DNA of 64,000 nucleotides from Lachnospiraceae bacterium (GCA_022845895.1 AP025573.1:2452501-2516500), one strand, 5' to 3'. Shown: positions 7,776 to 15,840, numbered from the stretch's first letter. Notes: generated by a model from the sequence alone, not told the origin. Numbers and translations: made by a program.

Positions 7776-7784
7776 GGGGTTTAG

Positions 7785-8687
7785 ATGATCAACAAGGGCA
7801 TCCTTATCGATAGACAGTTCGATGCCGAATTGTTTGCCGACAACCTTAGGTTGCTTAGAGAAGGCAAAGGGCTCACGCAAGCAGAGCTTGGTTCGCTTTG
7901 CGGGATCTCTGAAAATGCGATACGGAATTACGAGCTTGGACGTTGCTTTCCGAAAATCACAACGCTCAACGCGCTCGCCGATGCCCTTGATGTTTCTGTC
8001 GGATCTATCTGCATTTACCTGTTCGATAACGATCTTGAGCTTCAAGCAGGCTTGCGCCAGATTTGCCAAGTTTACGGTTTACGAGTCAAAACATGCCCTA
8101 TCGAAGACAAGAAGCAAAACTTGCTCTTCCCTTCTTCCTCATTCATGAAACGATTCATCGAGGAATGGGCGCATCATATCTCTATCGGCGACTTCGCAAC
8201 TTGGAAGGAGCACTTTTGCCTCCCGTACCTTTCAGACGATTTTCCATTGCGCCTCGCCGATCATTCTTGCAACAAACAGTGCAAGCTTAAAGAGAATTGG
8301 ATTCAATCTTGCTTTGCCAAGAAGCTGAAGGCTCTTCGGAATGCCATCCCCATCACCCAACGTGAATTGGCCGACGTGCTTCATATCTCGGTCGGCGCCC
8401 TAAGAAGCTACGAGGAGGGTAGACGCTTGCCGAAAAAAGATAGGCAGGCGGCAATAGCCGAAGCGCTCAACATCGATATAACCGAGCTAATGCTTTACGA
8501 CTTCGGCGATCCCAACCGAGCAGCGTCAGCTTTGCTTCAAATCGCCAAACGGTTGAGACTTCAGCCAGTTGCCTATGGAAACGGGTTCGCCATTGAAGCT
8601 ACAGACGAACGTGGGGCAAGCGCAATCGCTGCGGTTCACAAGAATTGGGAAGCGGATTTCGCCGTCTACTCTGAAAAGGGAGCTTAG
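7785..8687 (+). CDS. Double helix-turn-helix (XRE-type) regulator
   Basis: Two Cro/C1-like HTH domains occur in one 300-aa chain. The first is at about residues 18-72 (LTQAELGSLCGISENAIRNY) and the second at about 183-238 (ITQRELADVLHISVGALRSY). They are linked by a hydrophobic, Cys-containing middle region that may sense a signal or dimerize. It starts nine bases after the sortase stop, so the two are co-transcribed. It probably controls the sortase operon or element transfer. Confidence 0.75.
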   Translation: MINKGILIDRQFDAELFADNLRLLREGKGLTQAELGSLCGISENAIRNYELGRCFPKITTLNALADALDVSVGSICIYLFDNDLELQAGLRQICQVYGLRVKTCPIEDKKQNLLFPSSSFMKRFIEEWAHHISIGDFATWKEHFCLPYLSDDFPLRLADHSCNKQCKLKENWIQSCFAKKLKALRNAIPITQRELADVLHISVGALRSYEEGRRLPKKDRQAAIAEALNIDITELMLYDFGDPNRAASALLQIAKRLRLQPVAYGNGFAIEATDERGASAIAAVHKNWEADFAVYSEKGA

Positions 8688-8701
8688 AAATTAGAAAATG
8701 G

Positions 8702-8729
8702 AAAAGGAGCCTGATTCGGCTCCTTTTTT
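8702..8729 (+). terminator. Terminator after the sortase/regulator operon
   Basis: AAAAGGAGCC and GGCTCCTTTTTT pair across a six-base loop with a T-run on the plus strand, 15 bases after the HTH gene. Confidence 0.85.
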
Positions 8730-8786
8730 GTACGTTTGTATGTGTGAGACAATGGTCTTCTCTTGCAGATAACTGTTCTGTTATGC

Positions 8787-8820
8787 AAAAAGGCTCCCAG
8801 CGAGGACGCTAGGAGCCTTT
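8787..8820 (-). terminator. Terminator for the leftward mobilization genes
   Basis: AAAGGCTCC pairs with GGAGCCTTT, followed on the minus strand by five T. Its place downstream of the 8996-11762 genes suggests it ends that operon. The remaining stretch to 8995 shows only a short inverted repeat (GTGCTATAA...TTATAGCAC, about 8832-8861) and no supported gene. Confidence 0.7.
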
Positions 8821-8995
8821 CATTTAGACGAGTGCTATAACCATATAGCCATTGAATTATAGCACAGCAATATGATTTAGGTCTAGCTTATCTTGGGGAG
8901 CAACGGGAGGATGTTGCCTTCTTCTTTGCACAACTCTGAGCCCATTCGGGCGGTTTCCTGCCATCCTTCTGGATCCCTTCGCTTCCGAACGTTCT

Positions 8996-9943
8996 TTACA
9001 TGAAATGCTCGATTCCGAAAGCCAGGGCCAATGCCAACACGATCAGGATGGCAAGGTACTTCGCATAGTTCAGGACGCGCTCGGGAAGGTTCATCATGAA
9101 GTACATCTTCGAGCGGCGTGAGGCTGCCTGCTCCAGCTCATGGATATGCTCCACGGCTTGCGCATGCACCTTGTCTATCGTCTCGGCGGCATCCTTTCGG
9201 ACAGTGTTCACCGATTCGGACGCCTTTTGAGCGCACAAGCGCATGCCCTTTGCGAACTCTTCGTTCAAGGTCTTCACCGCATCCTGCGTGCTGCTCTTCA
9301 CCGCATCATCAATCCTTTTCCCGGCATCGGTGAAGTAATCGTTGGTCTTTTGGGCAAGCTTCAGGCAAGCATCCTGGGTTGCCTTCGCATCGCGGGTGCT
9401 GCCGTCGATTGCCTCGATGCGCTTCTCAAGCCGATCGATGCGATCGAGCAGGATGCTCATGTCCGTCGTCAGCTTTATGAGCATTTGAGCCATCGCGGGA
9501 TCGGCGGTCGATGCCTGCGAAGCCGGGGTTGCCGGTGCTGCAGGCAACTCCTCTGCCTTTTCCTTCTGGACATCTTCCTGTGCCGACTTTTCAGCTTCCT
9601 GCTCGTCTGCTGGTTGCTGCTCTTCGCCTTCTTCTTGCTCAGCTGACCGATCGTCTGACTGATTCTGATTGCTTTGCTGATCGGAAACTTCAGGCTCATG
9701 CTCGCTGCCTTGCTCTGGGGCGGAGCCGGTTTCGTTGGCATCCGGGTTATCGTTTCCCATCACGATGCCGATAAGATCGTCCTGCGCGACATTTGCCTTC
9801 GCATCTTCGAGCATCGCAGCATCGGACTCCGCCATCCCCTCCTGGCTCAAGTCTCCTCCCTCGTTTTCGTTGTCAAGATCCTCATCAAGCGGCAACTTTT
9901 CCTGCGCGTCGAGCGCGGCTTTTGCCTTGCTGCTGTTCTTCAT
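8996..9943 (-). CDS. Acidic coiled-coil protein with C-terminal anchor (315 aa)
   Basis: The second of two adjacent ATGs (9943) is chosen because GAGGAG abuts the first. Residues 1-155 are acidic and low complexity (Glu/Gln/Asp/Ala-rich). About 160-290 is coiled coil (LLDRIDRLEKRIEAID), and about 293-312 is a membrane helix. It lies 29 bases after the relaxase gene, so it is likely part of the mobilization operon, perhaps tethering the relaxosome to the membrane (inference from position and topology). Confidence 0.65.
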   Translation of the reverse strand: MKNSSKAKAALDAQEKLPLDEDLDNENEGGDLSQEGMAESDAAMLEDAKANVAQDDLIGIVMGNDNPDANETGSAPEQGSEHEPEVSDQQSNQNQSDDRSAEQEEGEEQQPADEQEAEKSAQEDVQKEKAEELPAAPATPASQASTADPAMAQMLIKLTTDMSILLDRIDRLEKRIEAIDGSTRDAKATQDACLKLAQKTNDYFTDAGKRIDDAVKSSTQDAVKTLNEEFAKGMRLCAQKASESVNTVRKDAAETIDKVHAQAVEHIHELEQAASRRSKMYFMMNLPERVLNYAKYLAILIVLALALAFGIEHFM

Positions 9944-9972
9944 GCACATTCTCCTCTCTCTTCAATTGAATT

Positions 9973-11169
9973 TTACCTGCTGGTGTTGCTGCGCTCGCCG
10001 CCGCCGCGACCGTTTTTCCGTGTAACGGTCTGGCTATGCGTGCGGGCACGATTATGGGTACCGCCGCCAGAGCCCTTGCCGCCGCGACCGGGAAGCTGCT
10101 CACCGCCGCTGCGCTTCGGGACTGCCTTGCTGCGAATCTTCTCTGCAGCACGCGAGGCAGCCAGAATTCTGTCGGTGACGTCACGGTCACCCACGAGGGA
10201 GTCTGGGCGCTTCGGCAGCTTCAGCTTGGGAGTATCGGCGCCCATCTGCTTGGCGGCCTCGCGATAGGCTGCAAGCGCCTTGTCGATGCGGGCAAGGTAG
10301 ACGGCCTTCGGGTTGTCGGGCTCTTTGCCTTGCTGCACGCTCTTCGTTTCGAGCGACTTCTGGATCTCTTGCAAAGTGAAACGGCCGTCCAGCTTTCCAA
10401 TGTCAAAGGTGCACTTCGGATTGCCGGTCTCGCGGACATCGGTGTCGGTCACGTACACTTTGTCGTCCCGAACATCGACCTCGCCACCGAACTCCTCGAT
10501 CCACTTCTTGAAGTCGCCGAGACTACGCACATTCGGCGACTTGATCACTGAGGCAACGATCTCTCGCAGATTGTTCTTGTAGCTGTAACGGTCGTCCTCG
10601 ATGATCGCCTTCTCGGCATCGCGTGGGCTGCGATTGCGGATAAGGGAGTTGGGCTTGCCCTCCTCAACTTGCTTCAAGCCCCATTCGGAATCCATCTCAC
10701 GAACGGTGGCTACACGCTTCTTGTAACCGTTCTTCCCGCCCTCACCGTGTATTCGCTTGCCGGTCATCAGGTCGCTTCGGTTGATCGCCATGTGCACAGC
10801 ATAGCGCTTGCCTTGCTTGTCCTTCTCCTCGTGAAGCGCGAAGACGACCTGATTGTTCGGGTAGCGCTTCGCTACGTACTCCATTGCGTAGCGCATGCAG
10901 TGCTCAGGGGTCATCTTGCCGCCGTTCACGCTGCACTCCTCAGGGAGGAAAGCGAGAATCTGATGGTACATGATGGTGTTCTTCGTGCCGCGCTTCGCCG
11001 GCTCGTTGTGTCCGAACAGCTCTCGCGTTCGGTCCATCTCCGCATACCAATGCTCGCTGTGGAAGATGTTCCAGCCATCGCGTGCCAAGGCATCCTTGCC
11101 GTTCAGGTAACGGCGCACGTTCTCGCCATGGCGCTCGCTGGTAACGGGCTTCAGCTTTATGATCGTCAT
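9973..11169 (-). CDS. Relaxase (MobA/VirD2-type)
   Basis: Relaxases nick oriT and lead the transferred strand. The 398-aa protein carries the relaxase fold with metal-binding histidines (MYHQILAF, and HMAINRSD after QGKRYAV), typical of the PF03432 superfamily, in its N-terminal 150 residues. The last 100 residues are basic and Gly/Arg-rich. ATG 11169 follows AAAGGAGG. MobC is encoded directly upstream. Confidence 0.82.
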   Translation of the reverse strand: MTIIKLKPVTSERHGENVRRYLNGKDALARDGWNIFHSEHWYAEMDRTRELFGHNEPAKRGTKNTIMYHQILAFLPEECSVNGGKMTPEHCMRYAMEYVAKRYPNNQVVFALHEEKDKQGKRYAVHMAINRSDLMTGKRIHGEGGKNGYKKRVATVREMDSEWGLKQVEEGKPNSLIRNRSPRDAEKAIIEDDRYSYKNNLREIVASVIKSPNVRSLGDFKKWIEEFGGEVDVRDDKVYVTDTDVRETGNPKCTFDIGKLDGRFTLQEIQKSLETKSVQQGKEPDNPKAVYLARIDKALAAYREAAKQMGADTPKLKLPKRPDSLVGDRDVTDRILAASRAAEKIRSKAVPKRSGGEQLPGRGGKGSGGGTHNRARTHSQTVTRKNGRGGGERSNTSR

Positions 11170-11192
11170 CCTGCTTCCTCCTTTCCGATTCG

Positions 11193-11219
11193 TATTCGCA
11201 TTCAATTGCGAATATAGGA
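11193..11219 (-). promoter_or_regulatory. Palindrome upstream of relaxase (ATTCGCATT-type site 1)
   Basis: TATTCGCATTCAATTGCGAATATAGGA lies between mobC and the relaxase ribosome site; its first 20 bases form an imperfect palindrome. The same sequence, as a perfect palindrome, recurs at 16230-16257, including the trailing ATAGGA, and a degenerate copy is at 24481-24502. It is probably a binding site for an element-encoded regulator of the relaxase. Confidence 0.5.
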
Positions 11220-11231
11220 TTTGCACTGAGG

Positions 11232-11762
11232 CTACACTTGGCTTTTCAGCATCTCGGTCAACTCGGTGGCCTTCCTGACAGCATCGCGCACGTTCCAAAT
11301 CACCTGCTGCACTTCTGCTGGATCGAAGGCCGCTATGCCGTTTGCATTAAGGAAGTACATGAGCTGGTTGAGGTTCGTGCCTTGCTTCAGGAGCTCATGG
11401 GTCATGCGCCGCACTGCCTCGATGTCGATCTCGTTCTGCTGGACGACCTTGCCCTGGATAGCGCTGCGGCGAACAAGGTCCGACATGCTGCAACCCAGCG
11501 ATTCGGCACGCTCTCTCAGCGCAAGCTTCTCGCTGTCCGTCACCTGAACCTGAATACAGTTGGTGCGCGGCTCTTCCTTGTCCAAGCTGCCGACATTGCC
11601 TAGCGGCGCCTCCGGCAAATCAATTGCCTGGTAGACGAGCGCTAGGCGCACAAGCTCGGACACTGTAACGTTTGAGCGCTTGGCGAGGTTCTGAAGGGCT
11701 TCCTTCTCTATCTTCGTCATGCTCAACAATATGGTGGCCTTGTCGCCTCTCTTCTTGTTCAA
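11232..11762 (-). CDS. mobC: MobC-like mobilization accessory protein
   Basis: The 176-aa protein starts at TTG 11762, seven bases after AAAGGAGG; ATG 14 codons later would have no site. Two ribbon-helix-helix-like DNA-binding segments (ATILLSMTKIEKEALQNLAK and a VQVTDSEKLALRERAES region) are followed by the MobC signature GTNLNQLMYFLN at about residues 130-141. MobC helps open DNA at oriT and recruits the relaxase encoded next. Confidence 0.8.
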   Translation of the reverse strand: MNKKRGDKATILLSMTKIEKEALQNLAKRSNVTVSELVRLALVYQAIDLPEAPLGNVGSLDKEEPRTNCIQVQVTDSEKLALRERAESLGCSMSDLVRRSAIQGKVVQQNEIDIEAVRRMTHELLKQGTNLNQLMYFLNANGIAAFDPAEVQQVIWNVRDAVRKATELTEMLKSQV

Positions 11763-12028
11763 CTGTCTGCCTCCTTTCTTGGTGTCCTCGCATCTTCGTA
11801 CATTGCGGCTTTGTCCGCTTCGCAAAGCGAGCTGCCTCGGTTTCGGAGCGGAAAAGCACTTACCTTTGCCCGAGCGGCCTCGGGCTATTCGCCGATGGCT
11901 CGCGCAAGCGGAACCATCGGAGGGTGCAAGCGAATCGCCAACGCGATTCCTGCGCAGCACCCGGAACCCCGGACAGGGAACCGACATCGGCAAGTCCGAT
12001 GCCGCAGTCCCGACCAGTCCGGCAAGCC
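11763..12028. other. Gene-free stretch upstream of mobC
   Basis: No coding region is convincing on either strand. Short inverted repeats such as CGCTTCGCAAAGCG (about 11818-11831) occur. Its place next to mobC makes it part of the probable oriT/relaxosome-binding region. Confidence 0.35.
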
Positions 12029-12072
12029 CTTAACCGTGGTAATTAGCGATAGCTATATTACCATGAGTTAAG
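12029..12072. other. Candidate oriT inverted repeat
   Basis: CTTAACCGTGGTAAT (12029-12043) faces ATTACCATGAGTTAAG (12057-12072) across a 13-base centre, an almost perfect 15-bp repeat lying 270 bases upstream of mobC. Mobilization origins commonly have such a repeat beside the nick site. No nick motif can be assigned by eye, so this is a position-based proposal. Confidence 0.4.
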
Positions 12073-12119
12073 GAAAGCTTGCACGGATTCCCGAAGGGGG
12101 TTCGTTGGCGGAGCAGAAT

Positions 12120-12360
12120 TGCGGGGAGAAGCCTCCCCGTGATCCTGCGCAGACAGTGAGCGAAGTGCAGTGAAGCCGACCTATGGGGAGGGTTCGAACG
12201 GAACGTAGCGAGAGCGTAAGCTCGCAGTGGAGCCGCCCTTTGGAAGGGTCCGAACGGAGAGCTGCAGCGGGCTCCGGCGATGACGTCGGGGCGTGGGGAG
12301 AAGCCTCCCCGCGTTCCGATGGCTTCGCCGGAGCGTCCCGCCCTCAGGCGGGACAACAAG
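12120..12360 (+). other. Structured gene-free block with repeated hairpins
   Basis: The hairpin GGGGAGAAGCCTCCCC occurs twice (12123-12138 and 12295-12310). Between them a unit of about 50 bases is repeated in diverged form (about 12152-12202 and 12210-12262). Each copy carries CAGTG(A/G)AGCCG, a short stem, and GAACGGA. No coding region is supported. It belongs with the structured RNA-like modules that follow. Confidence 0.4.
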
Positions 12361-12535
12361 GATTTGGTGTAGCTTGCTCTTTTGATTGGGTAACCGCTCT
12401 TTTTGATTTCCAATTGGATCTCTGCAAAGCAAACGCTGCGTTTTCGGAAGATCTTTGATCTGATTGATCCACTCGCGCTGCTCGCTGATACGGCTAACTT
12501 CTTGAATGAGTTAGCCTTTCAGTTATGGATGCTCC

Positions 12536-12620
12536 CGCACATCTGATGTTGCAAATTGCGACACCCTAGGACGTTCGCTTCGCTCACTGTGCGATGCCTT
12601 CGCATCGATTGATACGCTCG
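12536..12620 (+). ncRNA. Structured module C, copy 1
   Basis: It contains CGCACATCTGAT, a tract of CGCT-rich small hairpins (TTCGCTTCGCTCAC), then the stem CGATGC/GCATCG (12592-12607) followed by ATTGATACGCTCG. The sequence of that stem differs in each of the four C copies while pairing and the flanking bases are kept. Confidence 0.45.
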
Positions 12621-12678
12621 CTCGCGCTCGTTGATGCGGCTCTTTTGGAAGAGCCTTTTGATGAAATCAGATTGAGCC

Positions 12679-12799
12679 GAATCGCCCTCTAGGGGTGATT
12701 CTAGGTGGTGGAGGGTTTTCCACTTTTCCATGATTCCGGCGCTCGAAGGGCACTACTAAAGCCAGTAGGAGCCGGGATTGTGGGAAAGTGCGTAAACCC
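12679..12799 (+). ncRNA. Structured module A, copy 1
   Basis: A 9-bp hairpin (12679-12701) is followed by TAGGTGGTGG. Then comes a long stem (12713-12729 with 12782-12799) enclosing the loop ACTACTAAA. The 3' flank ACCCGGGCGG matches the other copies and the sequence diverges straight after it. The imperfect pairs are G-U on the plus strand. Confidence 0.55.
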
Positions 12800-12857
12800 G
12801 GGCGGACACTTCAAATTTTCTGGCTTTGCAAAAAAGAAATACATGTCCCGGTGAGCG

Positions 12858-12878
12858 GATTCCCCTCTGAGGGGGATC
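12858..12878 (+). repeat. Isolated module-A hairpin
   Basis: The hairpin GATTCCCCTC-TGA-(8-9 bp arm) followed by CTAGCGGAGG repeats the 5' part of module A without the long stem. It ends the structured stretch ahead of the mIHF gene. Confidence 0.5.
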
Positions 12879-12898
12879 CTAGCGGAGGCTTTGAATAG

Positions 12899-12926
12899 AA
12901 AAGGCTCCCCATTTCTGAGGAGCCTT
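12899..12926 (-). terminator. Terminator of the mIHF/ParA operon
   Basis: AAGGCTCC and GGAGCCTT pair, and the minus strand runs into TTTTC. It lies 28 bases after the mIHF stop. Confidence 0.7.
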
Positions 12927-12953
12927 CAGGTGTTTTCTCTAATCCAAATGCTT

Positions 12954-13271
12954 TTAGGGTAAACGATCAATCAACTCTTTTGCTTGCTTCCAGCCGAGCC
13001 CTTTAAGTCTACGGTTTTTTGCGATCCCGATCTCCTTCATCAACTTCTCCGACTTGGCGCTGCCAAATCCTCGAACCGCTTCGATCATATCGACAACTTT
13101 AAGACGACCTATAATCTCATCGTCCTTCATGCTGATCGCTTCCTCAACCGACATCTCGCCGCTTGCAAGTTTTCTCTTGACCTCAGCCCGCTTCACACGG
13201 GCAACTTTAGCTGCCTCAAGAGCAGCCAATCGCTCTTCGTTGGTGAGCTTTGGAGGCGTGCTTTCAATCAT
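12954..13271 (-). CDS. mihF: Actinobacterial-type integration host factor (mIHF-like)
   Basis: mIHF is the DNA-bending nucleoid protein of actinobacteria, unrelated to the alpha/beta IHF of proteobacteria. The 105-aa length and pattern match: LTNEERLAALEAAKVARVKRAEVKRKL at the N-terminus, KVVDMIEAVRGFGSAKSEKLMKEIGI with a helix-hairpin-helix-like turn, and NRRLKGLGWKQ near the end. Firmicutes normally lack this family, so it marks the origin of the element. It may serve integrase or relaxosome assembly. Confidence 0.8.
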   Translation of the reverse strand: MIESTPPKLTNEERLAALEAAKVARVKRAEVKRKLASGEMSVEEAISMKDDEIIGRLKVVDMIEAVRGFGSAKSEKLMKEIGIAKNRRLKGLGWKQAKELIDRLP

Positions 13272-13289
13272 GGTAACAACTCCTTTCAG

Positions 13290-13745
13290 CTATCGAGCAA
13301 GACCGAGATCAGTAACCCACGGCGCTACTCGATAACCTTTCTCGCGTTTCTTATCTTCACCAACACGCTCGTTGTGCTTATAGAGAACAACCCTATGTCC
13401 ACCAAGGTTATTCCTTCCCCACAACTCTTTAACGGTCTCGCCACGCTGGCTGTCGACTCGCTCGGAGCGAACAATCTCATCCTCGTCACTGTTGTTTGCA
13501 CGGAAAGTAACGAGATAGCGCTGACTTGACTCTTCGAACTTGATGTCCTTGATCGTTCCAACCAAACGCGCTGACTTCTGAACCAATACCGCAAGCGAGT
13601 TGTCTGCGACCATGCGGCCGATGCTTATGACTTCCTTGGTAAGGCTCGCCGCGTCAACCAGCTCGCCTTTAAAGGTTAAGCCAATGTAAGCGAGCTCGAT
13701 GTTGCGGCGTATCTGCTCATCGTTTCGCAATGATGTTTCTGGCAT
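13290..13745 (-). CDS. Hypothetical protein (151 aa)
   Basis: A soluble, charged protein with predicted N-terminal helices and a central strand-rich part (VGTIKDIKFEES, YLVTFRANN), ending in a basic region. It sits 18 bases upstream of the mIHF gene, with a ribosome site for each, so the two are probably co-transcribed. No family recognised. Confidence 0.6.
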   Translation of the reverse strand: MPETSLRNDEQIRRNIELAYIGLTFKGELVDAASLTKEVISIGRMVADNSLAVLVQKSARLVGTIKDIKFEESSQRYLVTFRANNSDEDEIVRSERVDSQRGETVKELWGRNNLGGHRVVLYKHNERVGEDKKREKGYRVAPWVTDLGLAR

Positions 13746-13950
13746 TTCTGCTTCCTTTCAGTTGTGTCCCAACTACACTGATCTTGATCGGCTGATCGCC
13801 ATCAACCAGATACAAATAACAGGGGGCTATCAAGACGTATACAAATCGTGATTTGATCAGTTGCCCAAGATCATACAATCTAAACGCAACCGGAAAGCTC
13901 TGCCTTAATCAACAAGCGTTGCGACCGAGCAAGCATCAACTGACTTGGAC
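13746..13950. other. Intergenic stretch upstream of the hypothetical/mIHF pair
   Basis: This 205-base AT-richer stretch holds GATCAG/CTGATC half-sites and GTATAC. I cannot pick a clear -35/-10 pair. It may contain the promoter of the 13745 gene or a centromere-like site for the adjacent ParA system. Confidence 0.3.
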
Positions 13951-14250
13951 TTAGTACCCTTCTCGGTCCAACCATTCGATCATCACGCGGCTGACAAGAA
14001 GGTTCATGCTGACATCCTCATCGCGTGCCACATCGCGAATGCGCTTGTGGAGCTCAGGGGATACGCTGAGGTTGATCTTACGATCGTTGCCACGGGAGCG
14101 ACGTTTAGTGTAGCCGCCTGGCAATTTCACGACCTCGCCAACGCCCTTCTCTGTGCTTTCCGTTTTCTTCTTCATGGATGCTTTCGCAACCGACTCGTTG
14201 GCACCGGTATTCATCTCAAACTCGGTATTGCTCTTACGCGTCTTAGCCAT
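13951..14250 (-). CDS. Ribbon-helix-helix partition/regulatory protein
   Basis: The 99-aa protein has a disordered, basic N-terminus (about 50 residues) and a C-terminal RHH domain (RKINLSVSPELHKRIRDVAR, then VSMNLLVSRVMIEWLDR). Encoded two bases after parA, it fits the small DNA-binding partner (ParG/ParB-type) of a type Ib partition system. It could also act as autorepressor. Confidence 0.7.
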   Translation of the reverse strand: MAKTRKSNTEFEMNTGANESVAKASMKKKTESTEKGVGEVVKLPGGYTKRRSRGNDRKINLSVSPELHKRIRDVARDEDVSMNLLVSRVMIEWLDREGY

Positions 14251-14252
14251 TT

Positions 14253-15026
14253 TTAGTTCTCCTCCTGATTGAGATATTCATCGATAAACGCCTTGAAATC
14301 TTCAGCGGCCGTGCATTCCGGATCGTAATCCCAAAGAGAGATGTGGGCACTCTGTGCCTGACGAACGGAAACGCACTTGCGGATACGTGTTTCGAAAACC
14401 TTTGTGTCCGCATTCTCGGCAACCTCGGGAAGCTGCTCATCAAGCGAGCGCTCCAAGCGACCACGTGCATCATAAGTGTTGATCAAGATGCCAGCGATGG
14501 TCACATTGGGATTCAAACGCTTGTTTTTGCGAATCGCCTCGCATGCTTGGTAAACTTTCCCAAAGCCGTCAACTGATGCCGTGTCTGGAACCACCACCAC
14601 AATCACATCGTCTGCCGCGACAATTGCGTTGCGGGTCACAATGCCAAGCGACGGAGGGCAATCGATAACACAGTAATCGTAGTTACCCTCAACTCCCTCA
14701 AGGGCATCTGCCAGCATCGTAAGCGGAGTATCAAGCTTGGACATCTCAACTTCCGCATCGGCTACCAACGTGTCGCCGGGAATGATGTCGCCATGCTCAT
14801 AGTGCTGGATGCCATCGGCGGCGGTGTACTCGAAGGATGTAAGCAAATCATAGACGGTTACCGCATCCTCGATCTTCGCACCAGCCTGACGGGTTGCATT
14901 GGTTTGCTGGTCGAGATCGACAAGCAATGTGCGGTAACCTTTGGCATTCAGGCCTTCCGCCAATGCCATTGAGGCGGCAGTTTTGCCGACTCCTCCCTTA
15001 TGGTTGCAAATCGCAATAGTCTTCAT
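14253..15026 (-). CDS. parA: ParA-family partition ATPase
   Basis: ParA ATPases segregate plasmids and stabilize some integrative elements. The 257-aa protein has the deviant Walker A KGGVGKT (residues 10-16), switch residues DLDQQTNATR, and Walker B-like YDYCVIDCPPSLG. No N-terminal HTH is present, which fits the short type Ib class paired with an RHH partner. A ParA on an element implies an excised circle that is maintained for a time. Confidence 0.9.
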   Translation of the reverse strand: MKTIAICNHKGGVGKTAASMALAEGLNAKGYRTLLVDLDQQTNATRQAGAKIEDAVTVYDLLTSFEYTAADGIQHYEHGDIIPGDTLVADAEVEMSKLDTPLTMLADALEGVEGNYDYCVIDCPPSLGIVTRNAIVAADDVIVVVVPDTASVDGFGKVYQACEAIRKNKRLNPNVTIAGILINTYDARGRLERSLDEQLPEVAENADTKVFETRIRKCVSVRQAQSAHISLWDYDPECTAAEDFKAFIDEYLNQEEN

Positions 15027-15045
15027 GACTGTTTCCTTTCTTTTC

Positions 15046-15255
15046 TTAACCCTCGAACATGTATCTCATCCGAATGTCAGCATTCTTCGCTGCCACGCAG
15101 AACACGCCAGACAGCACCGTCATCGCCTCGATGGCAACAACGAGAGCCGCAATGGTGATGGCGCTCAAATGAAGAAAGCAGCCGATGCCGACGGCGATAG
15201 CCGAGCTCGGAATTCCGAAAACGAGCCATGTAATCAAGAAGCTAAAACCTCGCAT
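15046..15255 (-). CDS. Small membrane protein (69 aa)
   Basis: Three hydrophobic stretches fill most of the chain (about residues 4-28, 30-43, 44-56), ending in RMRYMFEG. It is first in the leftward parA operon, just after a TACAAT -10 (15285-15290), with AAGGAG before ATG. Function unknown. Confidence 0.55.
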   Translation of the reverse strand: MRGFSFLITWLVFGIPSSAIAVGIGCFLHLSAITIAALVVAIEAMTVLSGVFCVAAKNADIRMRYMFEG

Positions 15256-15284
15256 AACAGGTATCTCCTTTCCGCTGTAGCTTT

Positions 15285-15320
15285 ATTGTAGCACAACCCT
15301 ACGCCCCAACAACGGCACAA
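15285..15320 (-). promoter_or_regulatory. Promoter of the parA operon
   Basis: TACAAT on the minus strand (15285-15290) is preceded by a half-site ACAACCC of the operator found intact in five other promoters of the element. The second half-site is displaced, so control by the same regulator is uncertain. Confidence 0.4.
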
Positions 15321-15374
15321 CCCTGCAACACAGTAAAAAATTTTGCGTGCTCTGCTCAGGCCTGCATATCGGGT

Positions 15375-15510
15375 ATCATGATCGTGTTGAGAGGGCCCAC
15401 CTTTCTTTTCGCCGGGAATGGTGACCTGGCTTTTCTCGGGCTCTCTCAATATCTATTACGATTAAAGCCCTGTATCTGCAAAACACCATTTGCAGATACA
15501 GGGCTTTTAC
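15375..15510 (+). ncRNA. Candidate plus-strand small RNA
   Basis: After TATCAT (about 15374) comes a closed structure, TTGAGAG (about 15389) to CTCTCTCAA (about 15441), with GGTGAC inside. It is followed by an almost perfect 19-bp hairpin (arms 15464-15482 and 15489-15507) ending in TTTT. The gene-free gap and two stems suggest a small RNA or an attenuator opposite the flanking genes. The hairpin could also serve only as a bidirectional terminator. Confidence 0.35.
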
Positions 15511-15535
15511 CTTGCCGCCCCGCTTTCATAGCAAT

Positions 15536-15565
15536 GAAAAAGGCACCTGCTTTCGCAAGTGCCTT
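15536..15565 (-). terminator. Terminator of the YoeB/DinJ-type operon
   Basis: AAGGCAC and GTGCCTT pair around CTGCTTTCGCAA, with five T on the minus strand. It lies 11 bases after the toxin stop. Confidence 0.7.
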
Positions 15566-15576
15566 AACTGATGCCG

Positions 15577-15840
15577 TTAATCATCGTAATGTCCTTTACA
15601 TGAGACGATCTCAAGTACCCCGTCTTTTACCCGGTACACAAGTCGGTTCGCGTCATCAATCCTCCTCGACCAGAAGCCGCTTAGATTCCCCCTCAACGGT
15701 TCTGGCTTTCCGATGCCATCGAAGCCGTTTCCACGCTCAATATCCTTTACCAAAGCATTGATGCGCTTCAATGTCTTCTTATCCTCACGTTGCCACGAAA
15801 CATAATCATCCCATGCCTCATCAAACCATACCTTCCTCAT
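15577..15840 (-). CDS. yoeB: YoeB-family mRNA interferase toxin
   Basis: YoeB toxins cut mRNA in the ribosome A-site. The 87-aa protein has the family pattern: W(F/S)DEAWDDYVSWQ at the start, KPEPLRGNLSGFWSRRIDDANRLVYRV with the catalytic Arg region, and the C-terminal CKGHYDD (His and Tyr). It directly follows its antitoxin gene without a gap, as expected for co-expression. Confidence 0.88.
   Translation of the reverse strand: MRKVWFDEAWDDYVSWQREDKKTLKRINALVKDIERGNGFDGIGKPEPLRGNLSGFWSRRIDDANRLVYRVKDGVLEIVSCKGHYDD

Noticed and set aside
7038-8069. 343-codon minus-strand frame opposite sortase and regulator
   Set aside because: The plus strand encodes clear sortase and HTH proteins with ribosome sites; this is a shadow frame.
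8880-8995. Short minus-strand frame reading GWQETARMGSELCKEEG-like residues
   Set aside because: It reads like protein but has no start codon with a ribosome site outside the preceding gene; it could be a gene remnant. Not strong enough to list.
12030-12413. 127-codon minus-strand frame in the gene-free stretch
   Set aside because: It runs through repeated hairpins that are conserved as structure, not as codons.
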